NCBI GenBank assembly: GCA_023386045.1
Contig: JAEWKK010000016.1
Location: 107,849-171,848, forward strand
Length of the DNA stretch: 64,000 nucleotides
Reading direction: 5' to 3'
From: Bacteroidota bacterium
GTDB taxonomy: Bacteria; Bacteroidota; Bacteroidia; Chitinophagales; Chitinophagaceae
Shown: positions 35,526 through 44,328 of the stretch, piece after piece
Numbering within the stretch: position 1 is the first letter of the stretch
Layout of the letters: every line of letters starts with the position of its first letter
Translations under genes and position numbers: made by a program
The notes under the pieces: generated by a model
Seen by the model: only the letters and a program-made list of their open reading frames with translations
Told to the model about the DNA's origin: nothing
Database searches by the model: none

Positions 35526-35852
35526 ATGTTTTTATTACAAGCACAAGGCGGAGGCGGAATTGGATTCAGCGGGATTTTCTTTTTATTGATCATCCTCGTT
35601 TTCTGGTTATTTTTTATTCGCCCCCAGGCAAAAAAGCAAAAGCAACAAAAGAAGTTCATAGACGATTTACAAAAGGGCGATAAGGTGATCACCATCGCGG
35701 GCATTCATGGTGTTGTGAACAAGATCAATGAAGATGGTACCATTCAGCTTGAGATCAACCCTGGTAGCTATATCAAAATTGAAAAATCAGCTGTTTCCAT
35801 GGAGATGTCAGCACAACTCAATAAACCGGTAGTAGCTGCTGAGAAAAAATAA
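35526..35852 (+). CDS. yajC: Preprotein translocase accessory subunit YajC
   Basis: A 108-aa single-pass inner-membrane protein. A hydrophobic helix (residues about 13-33, ending FFIRPQAKKQKQQ) is followed by a small cytoplasmic beta domain with GDKVITIAGIHGVV. YajC associates with SecDF of the Sec translocon; secDF is about 3.3 kb downstream. A terminator closes the unit. Confidence 0.95.
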   Translation: MFLLQAQGGGGIGFSGIFFLLIILVFWLFFIRPQAKKQKQQKKFIDDLQKGDKVITIAGIHGVVNKINEDGTIQLEINPGSYIKIEKSAVSMEMSAQLNKPVVAAEKK

Positions 35853-35875
35853 GAATTGATTCTTTTTAATTATAG

Positions 35876-35908
35876 AGTTCCGGTAAGTTGCCGGAACTTT
35901 TTATTTTT
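35876..35908 (+). terminator. Terminator after yajC
   Basis: AGTTCCGG (35876-35883) pairs with CCGGAACT (35891-35898) over 7 bases and is followed by TTTTATTTTT. It separates yajC from coaE and rules out the upstream ATG codons of the coaE frame. Confidence 0.92.
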
Positions 35909-35942
35909 AATGATGCTTCAAACATTGAAGCCTTCATTGTTT

Positions 35943-36545
35943 ATGCTCAGGATTGGAATAACAGGAGGTATTGGATCTGGAAAGACCACCATAGCAAGAA
36001 TATTTGAATTGCTGAAAGTTCCTGTATACTATGCTGATAAAGCTGCCAAGCGACTTTATGAAACCGATCATGAAATGATGCTGGCCATCAGGGATCAATT
36101 TGGAGATGAGGTATACACCGATAATCAGCTGAACCGTTCTGCACTTGCCGCCATGGTTTTTCATGATCCTACGAAGCTTGAACTGCTGAATAGCATCGTT
36201 CATCCGAGGACTATCAGGGATGCAGAGTTATGGATGCAAAAACAGGATGCACCTTATGTCATAAAAGAAGCTGCACTCATTTTTGAAAGCAGTTCGGCGA
36301 GTGGCTTAGATTATGTGATCGGGGTAAAATCACCAATTCATTACAGGATCCAGCGGGTAATGGAACGTGATGGCGTAAGTCGTGAAGCATTTTATGAAAG
36401 AGCCAACCGTCAGATAGATGAAGAAATAAAAATGAAGCTTTGTGATTTTCTCATCATCAACAATGAACAGGAAATGGTGATCCCTCAGGTACTCCAACTT
36501 CACAGTCATTTATTGCAACTGGCTAAGCAGCACAAGATCAATTAA
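35943..36545 (+). CDS. coaE: Dephospho-CoA kinase
   Basis: A 200-aa P-loop kinase for the final step of coenzyme A synthesis. The ATG at 35943 is chosen because MLRIGITGGIGSGKTT puts the Walker A motif at the usual place; the frame's earlier ATG codons lie within or before the yajC terminator. VYYADKAAKRL (the DxD-like substrate region) and IVHPRTIRD follow. The panC and panD genes of the same pathway are 20 kb away. Confidence 0.95.
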   Translation: MLRIGITGGIGSGKTTIARIFELLKVPVYYADKAAKRLYETDHEMMLAIRDQFGDEVYTDNQLNRSALAAMVFHDPTKLELLNSIVHPRTIRDAELWMQKQDAPYVIKEAALIFESSSASGLDYVIGVKSPIHYRIQRVMERDGVSREAFYERANRQIDEEIKMKLCDFLIINNEQEMVIPQVLQLHSHLLQLAKQHKIN

Positions 36546-36559
36546 CCAACGCTACTGGC

Positions 36560-37750
36560 TTAATGCAATTTACCCAGGGCCTCACTGATCTTTGCAAATC
36601 CTTTTTCAATATTTTCCATGCTGTTAGCAAAAGAAATGCGCATGCAACGATCGTCACCAAATGCTGAACCGGTAACTGTGCTAACATTTCCTTTATGCAA
36701 CAGGTACATGCAAAGGTCATCAGCATTTTTGATCACATCACTCCCATCAGTTTTTCCAAAATAATAATCCACGCAGGGGAATGCATAAAAAGCGCCTTCA
36801 GGTTCTGCATATTCAAAGCCTTTGATGCCGCTCATTAATTTCATCACGCGTTCCTTTCGATTTCTGAATTCGCTGATCATTTCTTTTGTTGCATTGAGCG
36901 GAGAGGTTAATGCAACAATGGCTGCACGCTGTGCAATGGCGTTTGTGCCGCTGGTAAACTGGCCCTGGAGCTTTTCGCAACCTTTGGCTATTTCTGCCGG
37001 TGCAGCCAGGTAACCCAGCCTCCAACCTGTCATGGCAAATCCTTTACTCAGGCCATTGATGACGATTGTTCTTTCTTTCAGTTCATCAAACTGCGCTATG
37101 CTTTCATGGGAACCGGAATAATTGATGTATTCATAGATCTCGTCAGAGATGATATAAACATGAGGATGGCGTGCAAAAACTTCTTTGAGGACTTTCAGTT
37201 CTTCTTTGTTATAAACAGCACCACTGGGATTGCAGGGGGATGAAAAAATAAAAAGTTTTGTTTGTGGCGTGATGGCTGCTTCCAGTTCTTCCGGTGTGAT
37301 CTTGTAACTGTTTGCCAGCGTTGTTTTCATCAGGCAAACCTTGCCCTGCGCCAGTTGCACAAGCGCTGCATAAGTCACCCAGAATGGTGTGGGAATGAGC
37401 ACTTCATCGCCCTCTTCTACTAATGCAAGAATGGCATTGGCAAGACTTTGCTTGGCTCCTGTGGAAACAATAATATTTTCGGGTTTGTATTGAAGCTGGT
37501 TATCTCTTTTGAATTTCTCACAGATAGCTTCACGCAGATCCATATATCCGGCAACCGGAGTATAATGACTCCAGTTTTCATCAATGGCTTTTTTTGCTGC
37601 ATCCTTGATATGCTGTGGCGTATCAAAATCAGGCTCTCCCAGGCTGAGGTCTACTACATCAATTCCTTTTGCTCTCAGCTCCCGGCCCAATTTGGCCATT
37701 CTCAGGGTTTCTGGTTCGCTGAATCGGTTTAATAAAGATGAAAGTATCAT
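36560..37750 (-). CDS. PLP-dependent class I aminotransferase (AspC-like)
   Basis: A 396-aa fold-type I enzyme. LSLGEPDFDTP marks the N-terminus, SSPCNPSG the cofactor-binding asparagine, IISDEIYEYINY the pyridine-ring aspartate, and NGLSKGFAMTGWRLGY the PLP-binding lysine. RISFAN near the end supplies the carboxylate-binding arginine. The pattern fits the 1-gamma group that includes aspartate and aspartate/prephenate aminotransferases of thermophiles and many bacteria; the exact substrate cannot be read from the sequence. It follows the serine hydrolase gene by 48 bases on the same strand. Confidence 0.93.
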   Translation of the reverse strand: MILSSLLNRFSEPETLRMAKLGRELRAKGIDVVDLSLGEPDFDTPQHIKDAAKKAIDENWSHYTPVAGYMDLREAICEKFKRDNQLQYKPENIIVSTGAKQSLANAILALVEEGDEVLIPTPFWVTYAALVQLAQGKVCLMKTTLANSYKITPEELEAAITPQTKLFIFSSPCNPSGAVYNKEELKVLKEVFARHPHVYIISDEIYEYINYSGSHESIAQFDELKERTIVINGLSKGFAMTGWRLGYLAAPAEIAKGCEKLQGQFTSGTNAIAQRAAIVALTSPLNATKEMISEFRNRKERVMKLMSGIKGFEYAEPEGAFYAFPCVDYYFGKTDGSDVIKNADDLCMYLLHKGNVSTVTGSAFGDDRCMRISFANSMENIEKGFAKISEALGKLH

Positions 37751-37798
37751 GCAATCGTTTGTGAAAATGACAAATGTAATAACTGTAGCTGATTACTG

Positions 37799-39070
37799 CT
37801 AATGACTATAATCAATCCTGAAAGCAGAGAGATCAGGAATATTTTTTTTCTTTCTCTTCAACTCGTATAGGTAAAAAACTTCTCCGAGGTGTTTCATGAA
37901 AGGAAAACCTACACGGTCATAATCATAATGATCATCATTAAATATGCCGTCTGTATTGCAATAAATATTTGCAGAAAGAAAGAACTCGATATTTTTTTCA
38001 GGATCTGTTATGTAGGCAACATCTGTAAGAAATCCATAGGCATCGCCAGACTTACTGAAGATCCGTACCGGTTCCCTGATCTCTCCCCTTCCACCAAACA
38101 ATAAAAATTTTACATAAGCATCATTAATTGTGGGCCCGTATTGAGGAAAGCCGGATTCTTTTGGTTTCATAGACATATAGCGATATAAAAACCGGTAATC
38201 ATCAGTGGTGAGATGAAAACGCATGGATGCAGGAACAGCATCGGGAAAAATAACAGACTGCATCATTGTGTGCAGATCAGCAAGAGTCAGGCGATTCTTT
38301 TTCGAAAAATCAAAAGGCAATTGAACCAGGCTGTCGCCGGACATATATCCCTTTCCCATGAAGGTCTTTCTGTGCTGGTAAGGCAGGCTGCTATTTACCA
38401 AAGGCTGTTGATAAAGCATGGTAGCACTGGTATCATAGAATTTTACAGGATTGGTTAAACGGTTTTTTTCTTCGCTCAGGCTGATGTTAAGCCGGTGAAT
38501 GATCTGTGCGCTGTCATATCCCATAGCATGTAATGAACGATTGATGTGTTCCTGTCCAAGGAATTCATAGAGCCTGTTGAAGGCCTCATTATCGCTCACC
38601 AGAAAAATCTTTTTGATGTAGTTGGCAATGGTTGGCCTGCCGTCTTCTGATTCGGGATCATTGTAGATGGCTGATTGCCAGGGATAACCAGATTCCGTTA
38701 TCATTGTAGATTCCTTATCAAGACCGGGAATGGAAAGCTCGTTGAGTTTTTGAAGTGAAAGAAAGGCCACAGGCATTTTTACCGTGGAAGCAGGATAAAA
38801 ATATTCCCTGGGATCAATATTGAAGAAATAATTGGTGAACCTTGGCTGACCAGATGCCGTTCTGTCAATTTTAGTATAAATGATGCTGAACTTCCAAATC
38901 TGTTGCTGGCGGAGCAGGCTGTCGAAATAAAAAGGATACTGCTGCAACAGGTTTTTCATGAAGGCATCCGTCTTCGGAAATTTTTCCTTTTTCACCTGTT
39001 CGGTGGCCGTCATGGAAGGTTTGGGAGCAGCGCAGGAGGTAAGAAGAAAAAGCAGGACAAACCATCTCAT
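37799..39070 (-). CDS. Serine hydrolase, class A beta-lactamase-like lipoprotein
   Basis: A 423-aa envelope protein with a lipoprotein signal (FLLTSCAAP, Cys13). It carries penicillin-recognising enzyme motifs: YPASTVKMPVAF (SxxK nucleophile and lysine), LVSDNEAFNRLYE (SDN) and FSKSGDAYGF (KSG, equivalent to KTG). Class A enzymes also need an Omega-loop glutamate, which I could not place, and the protein is much longer than the roughly 290 aa of true class A enzymes. A peptidase or esterase role is as likely as antibiotic hydrolysis. Confidence 0.85.
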   Translation of the reverse strand: MRWFVLLFLLTSCAAPKPSMTATEQVKKEKFPKTDAFMKNLLQQYPFYFDSLLRQQQIWKFSIIYTKIDRTASGQPRFTNYFFNIDPREYFYPASTVKMPVAFLSLQKLNELSIPGLDKESTMITESGYPWQSAIYNDPESEDGRPTIANYIKKIFLVSDNEAFNRLYEFLGQEHINRSLHAMGYDSAQIIHRLNISLSEEKNRLTNPVKFYDTSATMLYQQPLVNSSLPYQHRKTFMGKGYMSGDSLVQLPFDFSKKNRLTLADLHTMMQSVIFPDAVPASMRFHLTTDDYRFLYRYMSMKPKESGFPQYGPTINDAYVKFLLFGGRGEIREPVRIFSKSGDAYGFLTDVAYITDPEKNIEFFLSANIYCNTDGIFNDDHYDYDRVGFPFMKHLGEVFYLYELKRKKKNIPDLSAFRIDYSH

Positions 39071-39160
39071 AAAGCTAAAATACCGCTAAATGCCTTTCAA
39101 CAGGAGTTTTCGGCCGTTCAAAAGACCTATAATTAAAGCCTGAAATTAAGGTGAAAAATA

Positions 39161-39168
39161 TATCTTTG
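39161..39168 (+). promoter_or_regulatory. -7 box of secDF
   Basis: TATCTTTG, 22 bases upstream of the secDF ATG in the divergent region shared with the serine hydrolase gene. Confidence 0.5.
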
Positions 39169-39190
39169 CCCACTCTTAAAAAAACCGTGT

Positions 39191-42163
39191 ATGCAATTGA
39201 AAGGCTTGGTCCGCTTTTTTACAATCCTTCTCGTCATCGTTTCAATTTATGCCCTTTCATTCAGTTGGGTTGTTCGCAGCCATGAAAGAAAAATGGAAAC
39301 AAAGGCAAAACAATTTGTGGACCGCAATTATGCAAATGCTGACAGCGCCACCAAAGCCCTGGCTTATGAATCCCGTTTAAAAAGACTTTTGGACAGTACC
39401 AAAGATGAAACTGTTCATTATGGCCTTACAGGTCCCATCAGTTACGATGATGCCAAAAAGCAGGAACTCAACCTCGGTCTTGACCTCAAAGGCGGTATCA
39501 ACGTGACCATGGAAGTAGAACTTTCTGGTCTTCTCAGATCCCTGGCAAATAATTCCAAGGATCCCAGTTTTCTTAAAGCGCTGGAATCAGCCAACCAAAG
39601 AAAAGCCAATAGTGGCGCCGATTATATTTCCCTGTTTATTGAGGAATACAGGAAATTAAATCCAAGCGGAAGACTGGCTTCCCTATTTGCAGCTTCAAGT
39701 GGAGATATCAAGGTTACAGACTCTGATGCAACTGTTGAAAGCAAGATCCGCAAAGCTGCCTATGATGCCTTCGACAACACTTACCGTGTGCTTCGTACCC
39801 GTATTGACCAATTTGGCGTTGCACAACCCAATATCAATCCGGACCGTGAAAGAGATATCATTACCGTTGAACTTCCGGGTTTACAGGATCCTGAAAGAGT
39901 ACGTCAATACCTCCAGTCTTCAGCCAACCTGCAGTTCTGGGAAGTTTATAAACCCGAAGAATTAAATAATGCCTGGGCTTCTGCAGATGCAGCTTACGAC
40001 AGCTATATCAGCGGAAAAGCGGTTGATACCACAGCAGCCGGCGACAGTACGGCCAAAGCTGACAGTGCCAGCAAACGCTCCCTGATCGCTGATTTTGTGA
40101 AATCCAATTTTGGAGGATTTCCAGGTATTGCCATCAAAGACACTGCTGCTTTCAGCGCAGCCCTGAATTCTCCTGCCATTCGCAGGAACTTTCCTCCTGA
40201 TGCAAGATTTGTTTATGGTGTTGCTCCACGTGATGCCAACAACAAGATCAGCAAGTTTGTACCATTGTATGTTCTGAAAACCAAAGGACAGGATAAAGCT
40301 CCCATTGAAGGTGATGTGATCACTACTGCTAATCAGTCTTACGATCAGTTAGGCAGTAAGCCAACTGTTTCCATGGATATGACAACAGCTGGTGCAAGGA
40401 ACTGGGAAAAGCTGACCACCACCAGCTACAATGAAAAAAGACCGATCGCTATTGTACTGGATGAAAAAGTATATTCAGCACCTATTGCACATAACGGCCC
40501 CATTTCAGGTGGAAGAACAGAGATCAGTGGAGACTTCACCTTGCAGGAAGCACAGGATCTTGCCAACATCCTGAAGTCTGGACGATTGCCCGCACCTGCC
40601 AAGATCGTACAGGAGCAGGTTGTAGGACCTACGCTGGGAGAAAACGCCATCCAGGGTGGTATCATGTCCTTCGTGATCTCTTTTGCCGTCATCTTCCTCC
40701 TGATGCTGATCTACTATAATACCAGCGGATGGGTAGCCAACATTGCTTTGATCCTCAACCTTCTTTTTACCATTGGTATCCTTACGGCCATCGGAGCCAC
40801 ACTGACGGCACCCGGTATTGCCGGTCTGGTACTGACCATTGGTATGGCTGTGGATACAAACGTAATCATCTACGAAAGGATCAAGGAGGAACTTACCAAG
40901 GGAGCCAATTATATTACGGCCATCAATGAAGGTTACAAGCGTTCGCTTCCACCTGTACTTGATGCACACGTTACCACCTTGCTGACAGCTATCATTCTTT
41001 TCTCTTTTGGATTGGGTCCGGTTAAAGGTTTTGCAACCACCCAGATCCTCGGTATCCTTCTCTCTCTTTTCTGCGGTATCCTCGTTAGCCGTTGGGTTAC
41101 TGAGTGGTTCACCAGCAAGAAAAAACACCTTCAGTATTTCACGCCTATTTCCCGCAGGATCTTCAGGCATGCAGATTATAAATTTATCCAGTACAGGAAA
41201 GTGGCCTACGCTGTTTCATTTGTGGTGCTGGCACTGGGTGTAGGCGCCATCTTCAATGGTTTTGACCAGGGCGTTGAATTCAAGGGCGGACGTAGCTATA
41301 CTGTGAAGTTCAGCAATCCTGTAAGTTCTCAGGTGGAAAATATCCGTAAAGATCTGACCCAGGCATTTGGAGAAGCCCCAACTATCAAAACGCTGGGTGG
41401 TAACAGCCAGCTGGATATTACGACTTCTTACAAGATCGAAAATTCAGGTGAATCAGTAGAGCAGGATGTTCAGACAAAGCTTTATGAAGGCCTGGCAAAT
41501 TATCTTCCTTCAGGTACTTCTTTTGATCAATTCAGCAAAAAGAATGTTGTAGGAAAAACAACGGTTTTACCAACGATTTCTGATGAATTGCAAAGAGATG
41601 CCAAATGGGCTACATTCTGGTCACTGATGATCATCGCCCTATATATTTTCATTCGTTTCCGCGACTGGAGGTATTCACTGGGTACCATCATTGCCCTGAT
41701 GCACGACGTACTGGTTACGCTTGCCGTGTTCTCATTCATGCGCAACATCGTTCCTTTCCCGCTCGAACTTGACCAGCACTTTATTGCTGCGATACTGACG
41801 GTGATCGGTTTCTCCATGAACGATACGGTGATTGTATTTGACAGGATCCGTGAATTTGGACATAAGATGATTGGTGCGCCCAAGGAAGTAATTATCAACA
41901 AAGCCATCAATGAAACGCTGAGTCGTACGATCATGACCTCTCTGACCGTATTCCTCACCATCCTGATTCTCTTCATTTTTGGTGGTGATGTTACCAGAGG
42001 TTTCGCCTTTGCAATGTTGATTGGTGTAGTTACTGGTAGTTATTCATCCATCTTTGTTGCCGCTCCTATCCTCGTAGACCTGGGTGGTAAAAAAGCACTG
42101 GGTTCTGAAACTGAGAAGGAGAAAAATGCTGCAAAATCCAAAGCTGCAGTTGCCAAACATTAA
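39191..42163 (+). CDS. secDF: Fused protein translocase subunit SecDF
   Basis: A 990-aa fusion of SecD and SecF, twelve predicted transmembrane segments in two blocks of six. The SecD half has LGLDLKGGINVTMEV, the large periplasmic P1 domain, and MAVDTNVIIYERIKEEL in the TM4 region; the SecF half starts near FNGFDQGVEFKGGRSYTVKF and has MNDTVIVFDRIRE. SecDF uses the proton gradient to pull proteins out of the SecYEG channel. The Ala/Lys-rich end is a disordered tail. A strong terminator follows. Confidence 0.98.
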   Translation: MQLKGLVRFFTILLVIVSIYALSFSWVVRSHERKMETKAKQFVDRNYANADSATKALAYESRLKRLLDSTKDETVHYGLTGPISYDDAKKQELNLGLDLKGGINVTMEVELSGLLRSLANNSKDPSFLKALESANQRKANSGADYISLFIEEYRKLNPSGRLASLFAASSGDIKVTDSDATVESKIRKAAYDAFDNTYRVLRTRIDQFGVAQPNINPDRERDIITVELPGLQDPERVRQYLQSSANLQFWEVYKPEELNNAWASADAAYDSYISGKAVDTTAAGDSTAKADSASKRSLIADFVKSNFGGFPGIAIKDTAAFSAALNSPAIRRNFPPDARFVYGVAPRDANNKISKFVPLYVLKTKGQDKAPIEGDVITTANQSYDQLGSKPTVSMDMTTAGARNWEKLTTTSYNEKRPIAIVLDEKVYSAPIAHNGPISGGRTEISGDFTLQEAQDLANILKSGRLPAPAKIVQEQVVGPTLGENAIQGGIMSFVISFAVIFLLMLIYYNTSGWVANIALILNLLFTIGILTAIGATLTAPGIAGLVLTIGMAVDTNVIIYERIKEELTKGANYITAINEGYKRSLPPVLDAHVTTLLTAIILFSFGLGPVKGFATTQILGILLSLFCGILVSRWVTEWFTSKKKHLQYFTPISRRIFRHADYKFIQYRKVAYAVSFVVLALGVGAIFNGFDQGVEFKGGRSYTVKFSNPVSSQVENIRKDLTQAFGEAPTIKTLGGNSQLDITTSYKIENSGESVEQDVQTKLYEGLANYLPSGTSFDQFSKKNVVGKTTVLPTISDELQRDAKWATFWSLMIIALYIFIRFRDWRYSLGTIIALMHDVLVTLAVFSFMRNIVPFPLELDQHFIAAILTVIGFSMNDTVIVFDRIREFGHKMIGAPKEVIINKAINETLSRTIMTSLTVFLTILILFIFGGDVTRGFAFAMLIGVVTGSYSSIFVAAPILVDLGGKKALGSETEKEKNAAKSKAAVAKH

Positions 42164-42182
42164 TTGAAATCTTATCAATAAC

Positions 42183-42213
42183 AAGCCCCCGCAAATGCGG
42201 GGGCTTTCTTTTT
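42183..42213 (+). terminator. Terminator of secDF
   Basis: AAGCCCCCGC (42183-42192) pairs with GCGGGGGCTT (42197-42206) over a 4-base loop and is followed by TCTTTTT. Confidence 0.95.
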
Positions 42214-42238
42214 ATGCTATTGAAAGATTATTTTTTCA

Positions 42239-43678
42239 TCATTCCTGTATCAGTTTGATCTGGGTGCCTGAAGGTACATTATCCGTGAGTTTCATACCGT
42301 TAAGAATGGCAAGTTCTTCAAGCCTCTTATCAGGAACTCCATAATTTTTTAAAACCTGCTGAAGTGTACTACCATTGGTGATAGTTCTTACCCTGATGCG
42401 CTCAGGTTTTTTATTGAGCTTGGCTGGATCTGTGAGTGCACGGAAGCTTTGCATGGAAGCGGTCCAGGTAGAATTATAAGCATTGAAATCAGCAAGTGCA
42501 GATACACCGATCATCATGTAAATATTTCCTTCGTATTGAATGAGATAAGATAAAGTGCGAAGTGTGCCCTGTTGCTGCACCTGGTCAGCAACCATGGCAA
42601 TGGCATTTAATCCGTTTACTGTTGTACGACTTGAATTCACCAGTGTCAATTTAAATTGTTGCAACATATTATTAGCTGCTTCATCGAGGGTGTTACCCTG
42701 TGCCAGTGTAAAGATCATCATAGCCTTTCCATCTCTTGATGCAAGTTGTACCTGTTGGGGTGAATTCTGGTAAGCCCAGTTGGAAGGAATGCTGAACTGG
42801 AATTTTAATGGAGGATGATAGAATACACCATTCTCCAGGAAACCCTCTTTAGGATCTTCACCATAGATCAATCCATCGATCATAGCCAGGTATTGGTTAT
42901 GGTTGACTTTTGGATTGGTGAGGTTCAGCTTTTGCTTTTCTTCTGCTGCCAGTTTTTTCACTGTGTTATATCGTTCTTCCGGAGAAGGGTGCGTGGAAAG
43001 AAATGGCGGTAGTTCTTCTGAACCGCTTTGTGCAGACTGTCGCTCCAGGGTCTGGAAAAAATCCGCCATGTACTGCGGATCATATCCGATTTTGGCAGAA
43101 TACTCCACTCCCAGTTCATCTGACTGCCTTTCAGCATCACGGCCATATTTTAATAATAAAAGCCCCAGGCCCTGTGAAGCCAGTTCCCCAAACCTGGCCA
43201 ATTCGGGAGAAATGATCATGCCTGCGATCAGGCCAACCTGTGCCAGCACCTGGTTTCTTTGTTGTTTTACGGTATGCCTTGCCGTTATATGCCCAATTTC
43301 ATGCCCAAGAACACCTGCAAACTGGGCTTCGTTATTCAGGTAAGCCATGATGCCCCTGGTAAAATATACATAGCCTCCAGGCACTGCAAAGGCATTTACT
43401 ACTTCTGAATTGATCACCCTGAAGTGATATTCAATATTGGGGCGATGGGAAATAGCTGCCATTTGCTGCCCCATCTGGTTAATATATCTCTGTATGGAGG
43501 AATCTTCATACAGTCCAAACTGTTTAATGATTTCGGGATCTGCCTCTTTACCCATTTGAATCTCCTGTGCTTCAGACATTAACACCACTTCTTTTTTGCC
43601 TGTAACAGGGTTTCGGGCACAATTGCTTATTAAAAAAACGGATGCTGTAAGGCAGCTGGCCAGGAACAGATGTTTCAT
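42239..43678 (-). CDS. M48-family metalloprotease lipoprotein with C-terminal LysM-like region
   Basis: A 479-aa envelope protease. The signal peptide ends FLISNCARNPVTGKK, with Cys20 as the lipid site. The M48 core has GVLGHEIGHITARH (zinc-binding HExxH) and DAERQSDELGVEYS (third ligand). A later domain (FQFSIPSNWAYQN ...) and a C-terminal segment (TITNGSTLQQVLKNYGVPDKR ... SGTQIKLIQE, about 425-479) look like a LysM-type cell-wall binding module. It resembles BepA-type proteases, which act in outer-membrane assembly quality control. A TAAATTTG box at 43698-43705 (minus strand) lies just upstream. Confidence 0.9.
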   Translation of the reverse strand: MKHLFLASCLTASVFLISNCARNPVTGKKEVVLMSEAQEIQMGKEADPEIIKQFGLYEDSSIQRYINQMGQQMAAISHRPNIEYHFRVINSEVVNAFAVPGGYVYFTRGIMAYLNNEAQFAGVLGHEIGHITARHTVKQQRNQVLAQVGLIAGMIISPELARFGELASQGLGLLLLKYGRDAERQSDELGVEYSAKIGYDPQYMADFFQTLERQSAQSGSEELPPFLSTHPSPEERYNTVKKLAAEEKQKLNLTNPKVNHNQYLAMIDGLIYGEDPKEGFLENGVFYHPPLKFQFSIPSNWAYQNSPQQVQLASRDGKAMMIFTLAQGNTLDEAANNMLQQFKLTLVNSSRTTVNGLNAIAMVADQVQQQGTLRTLSYLIQYEGNIYMMIGVSALADFNAYNSTWTASMQSFRALTDPAKLNKKPERIRVRTITNGSTLQQVLKNYGVPDKRLEELAILNGMKLTDNVPSGTQIKLIQE

Positions 43679-43758
43679 ATTTTAAGATTTATCCACGCAA
43701 ATTTATGCAACTGCAATGCCAAGGGCCGCTGACCCTGGTAAAACCGGCCAGGTAAGAC

Positions 43759-43766
43759 TATTTTTG
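43759..43766 (+). promoter_or_regulatory. -7 box of the 43789 gene
   Basis: TATTTTTG, 22 bases upstream of the ATG at 43789. Confidence 0.4.
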
Positions 43767-43788
43767 AAGAGTCAGATATTCTATTCTC

Positions 43789-44328
43789 ATGAACCTGATT
43801 TCTTTTGATCTTTTATGGCTTGTATTGATACTGATCACCCTGAATTTTGTTAGTGCTGCCTTCATCCGTACCGAAGAAAGGTACTGGCTTCCTCAAATCA
43901 TTCTCTGGATGATCCTTTTTGGATTTTTTCTTTTCAGCAATACCATGCATCGCGAACAGGTAGTTCAAAAAGAAATGATTTACCAGCAACAGACCGATCC
44001 GGATGACAAAGCCTATACTAAGGCTACCCTGGAGCTTGAACAGGCAAAAAAGGATAGACAAAATGAGAACAGGTTGATGATTCGCCTTCTTGGCATACAA
44101 AGCCTGTTTGCAATGACCTTTCAATTATTTGGGTACAGGCAAACTTCAAAAAAACAGTTCCGCTCAGGAGCCAAAACATTTTTCTTCTTATTTTTTGCTT
44201 ACCTGGTTTTTGAACTGGTCTGGTTTTTGAACTGGTCTGGCTCTTTCAGCAACCAACTGCCGGGAGCTCACTCTAATAAAAAAGCCCCTTCAGTTGAAGG
44301 GGCCTTGAACAGATATTTCAACAATTAA
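43789..44328 (+). CDS. Hypothetical membrane protein, C-terminus altered by a 17-bp duplication
   Basis: A 179-aa protein as it now reads. Hydrophobic segments lie at residues 6-24, 34-48 and about 128-147, with a charged coiled-coil-like middle (KATLELEQAKKDRQNENRL) between. At 44204-44237 a 17-base unit occurs twice in tandem. Removing one copy restores a frame ending ELVWLFQQPTAGSSL with a double TAA (44274-44279), directly before the terminator of the opposing gene, giving a 156-aa protein. The present frame instead reads through that terminator and overlaps the opposing stop codon. The family is not recognised. Confidence 0.75.
   Translation: MNLISFDLLWLVLILITLNFVSAAFIRTEERYWLPQIILWMILFGFFLFSNTMHREQVVQKEMIYQQQTDPDDKAYTKATLELEQAKKDRQNENRLMIRLLGIQSLFAMTFQLFGYRQTSKKQFRSGAKTFFFLFFAYLVFELVWFLNWSGSFSNQLPGAHSNKKAPSVEGALNRYFNN
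44204..44237. repeat. Perfect 17-bp tandem duplication
   Basis: TGGTTTTTGAACTGGTC occurs at 44204-44220 and again at 44221-44237, without mismatch. Seventeen is not a multiple of three, so the second copy changes the reading frame of the gene it lies in. Confidence 0.97.
44277..44306 (-). terminator. Terminator of the M12-type protease gene
   Basis: On the minus strand GGCCCCTTCA pairs with TGAAGGGGCT around 44284-44303, followed by TTTTTTATTA. It lies 20-40 bases past the stop codon at 44325, inside the present 3' end of the opposing ORF. Confidence 0.88.

Noticed and set aside
40505..41170. 221-codon minus-strand ORF opposite secDF
   Set aside because: Antisense shadow of a highly conserved gene; the translation is low-complexity and polar with no fold.
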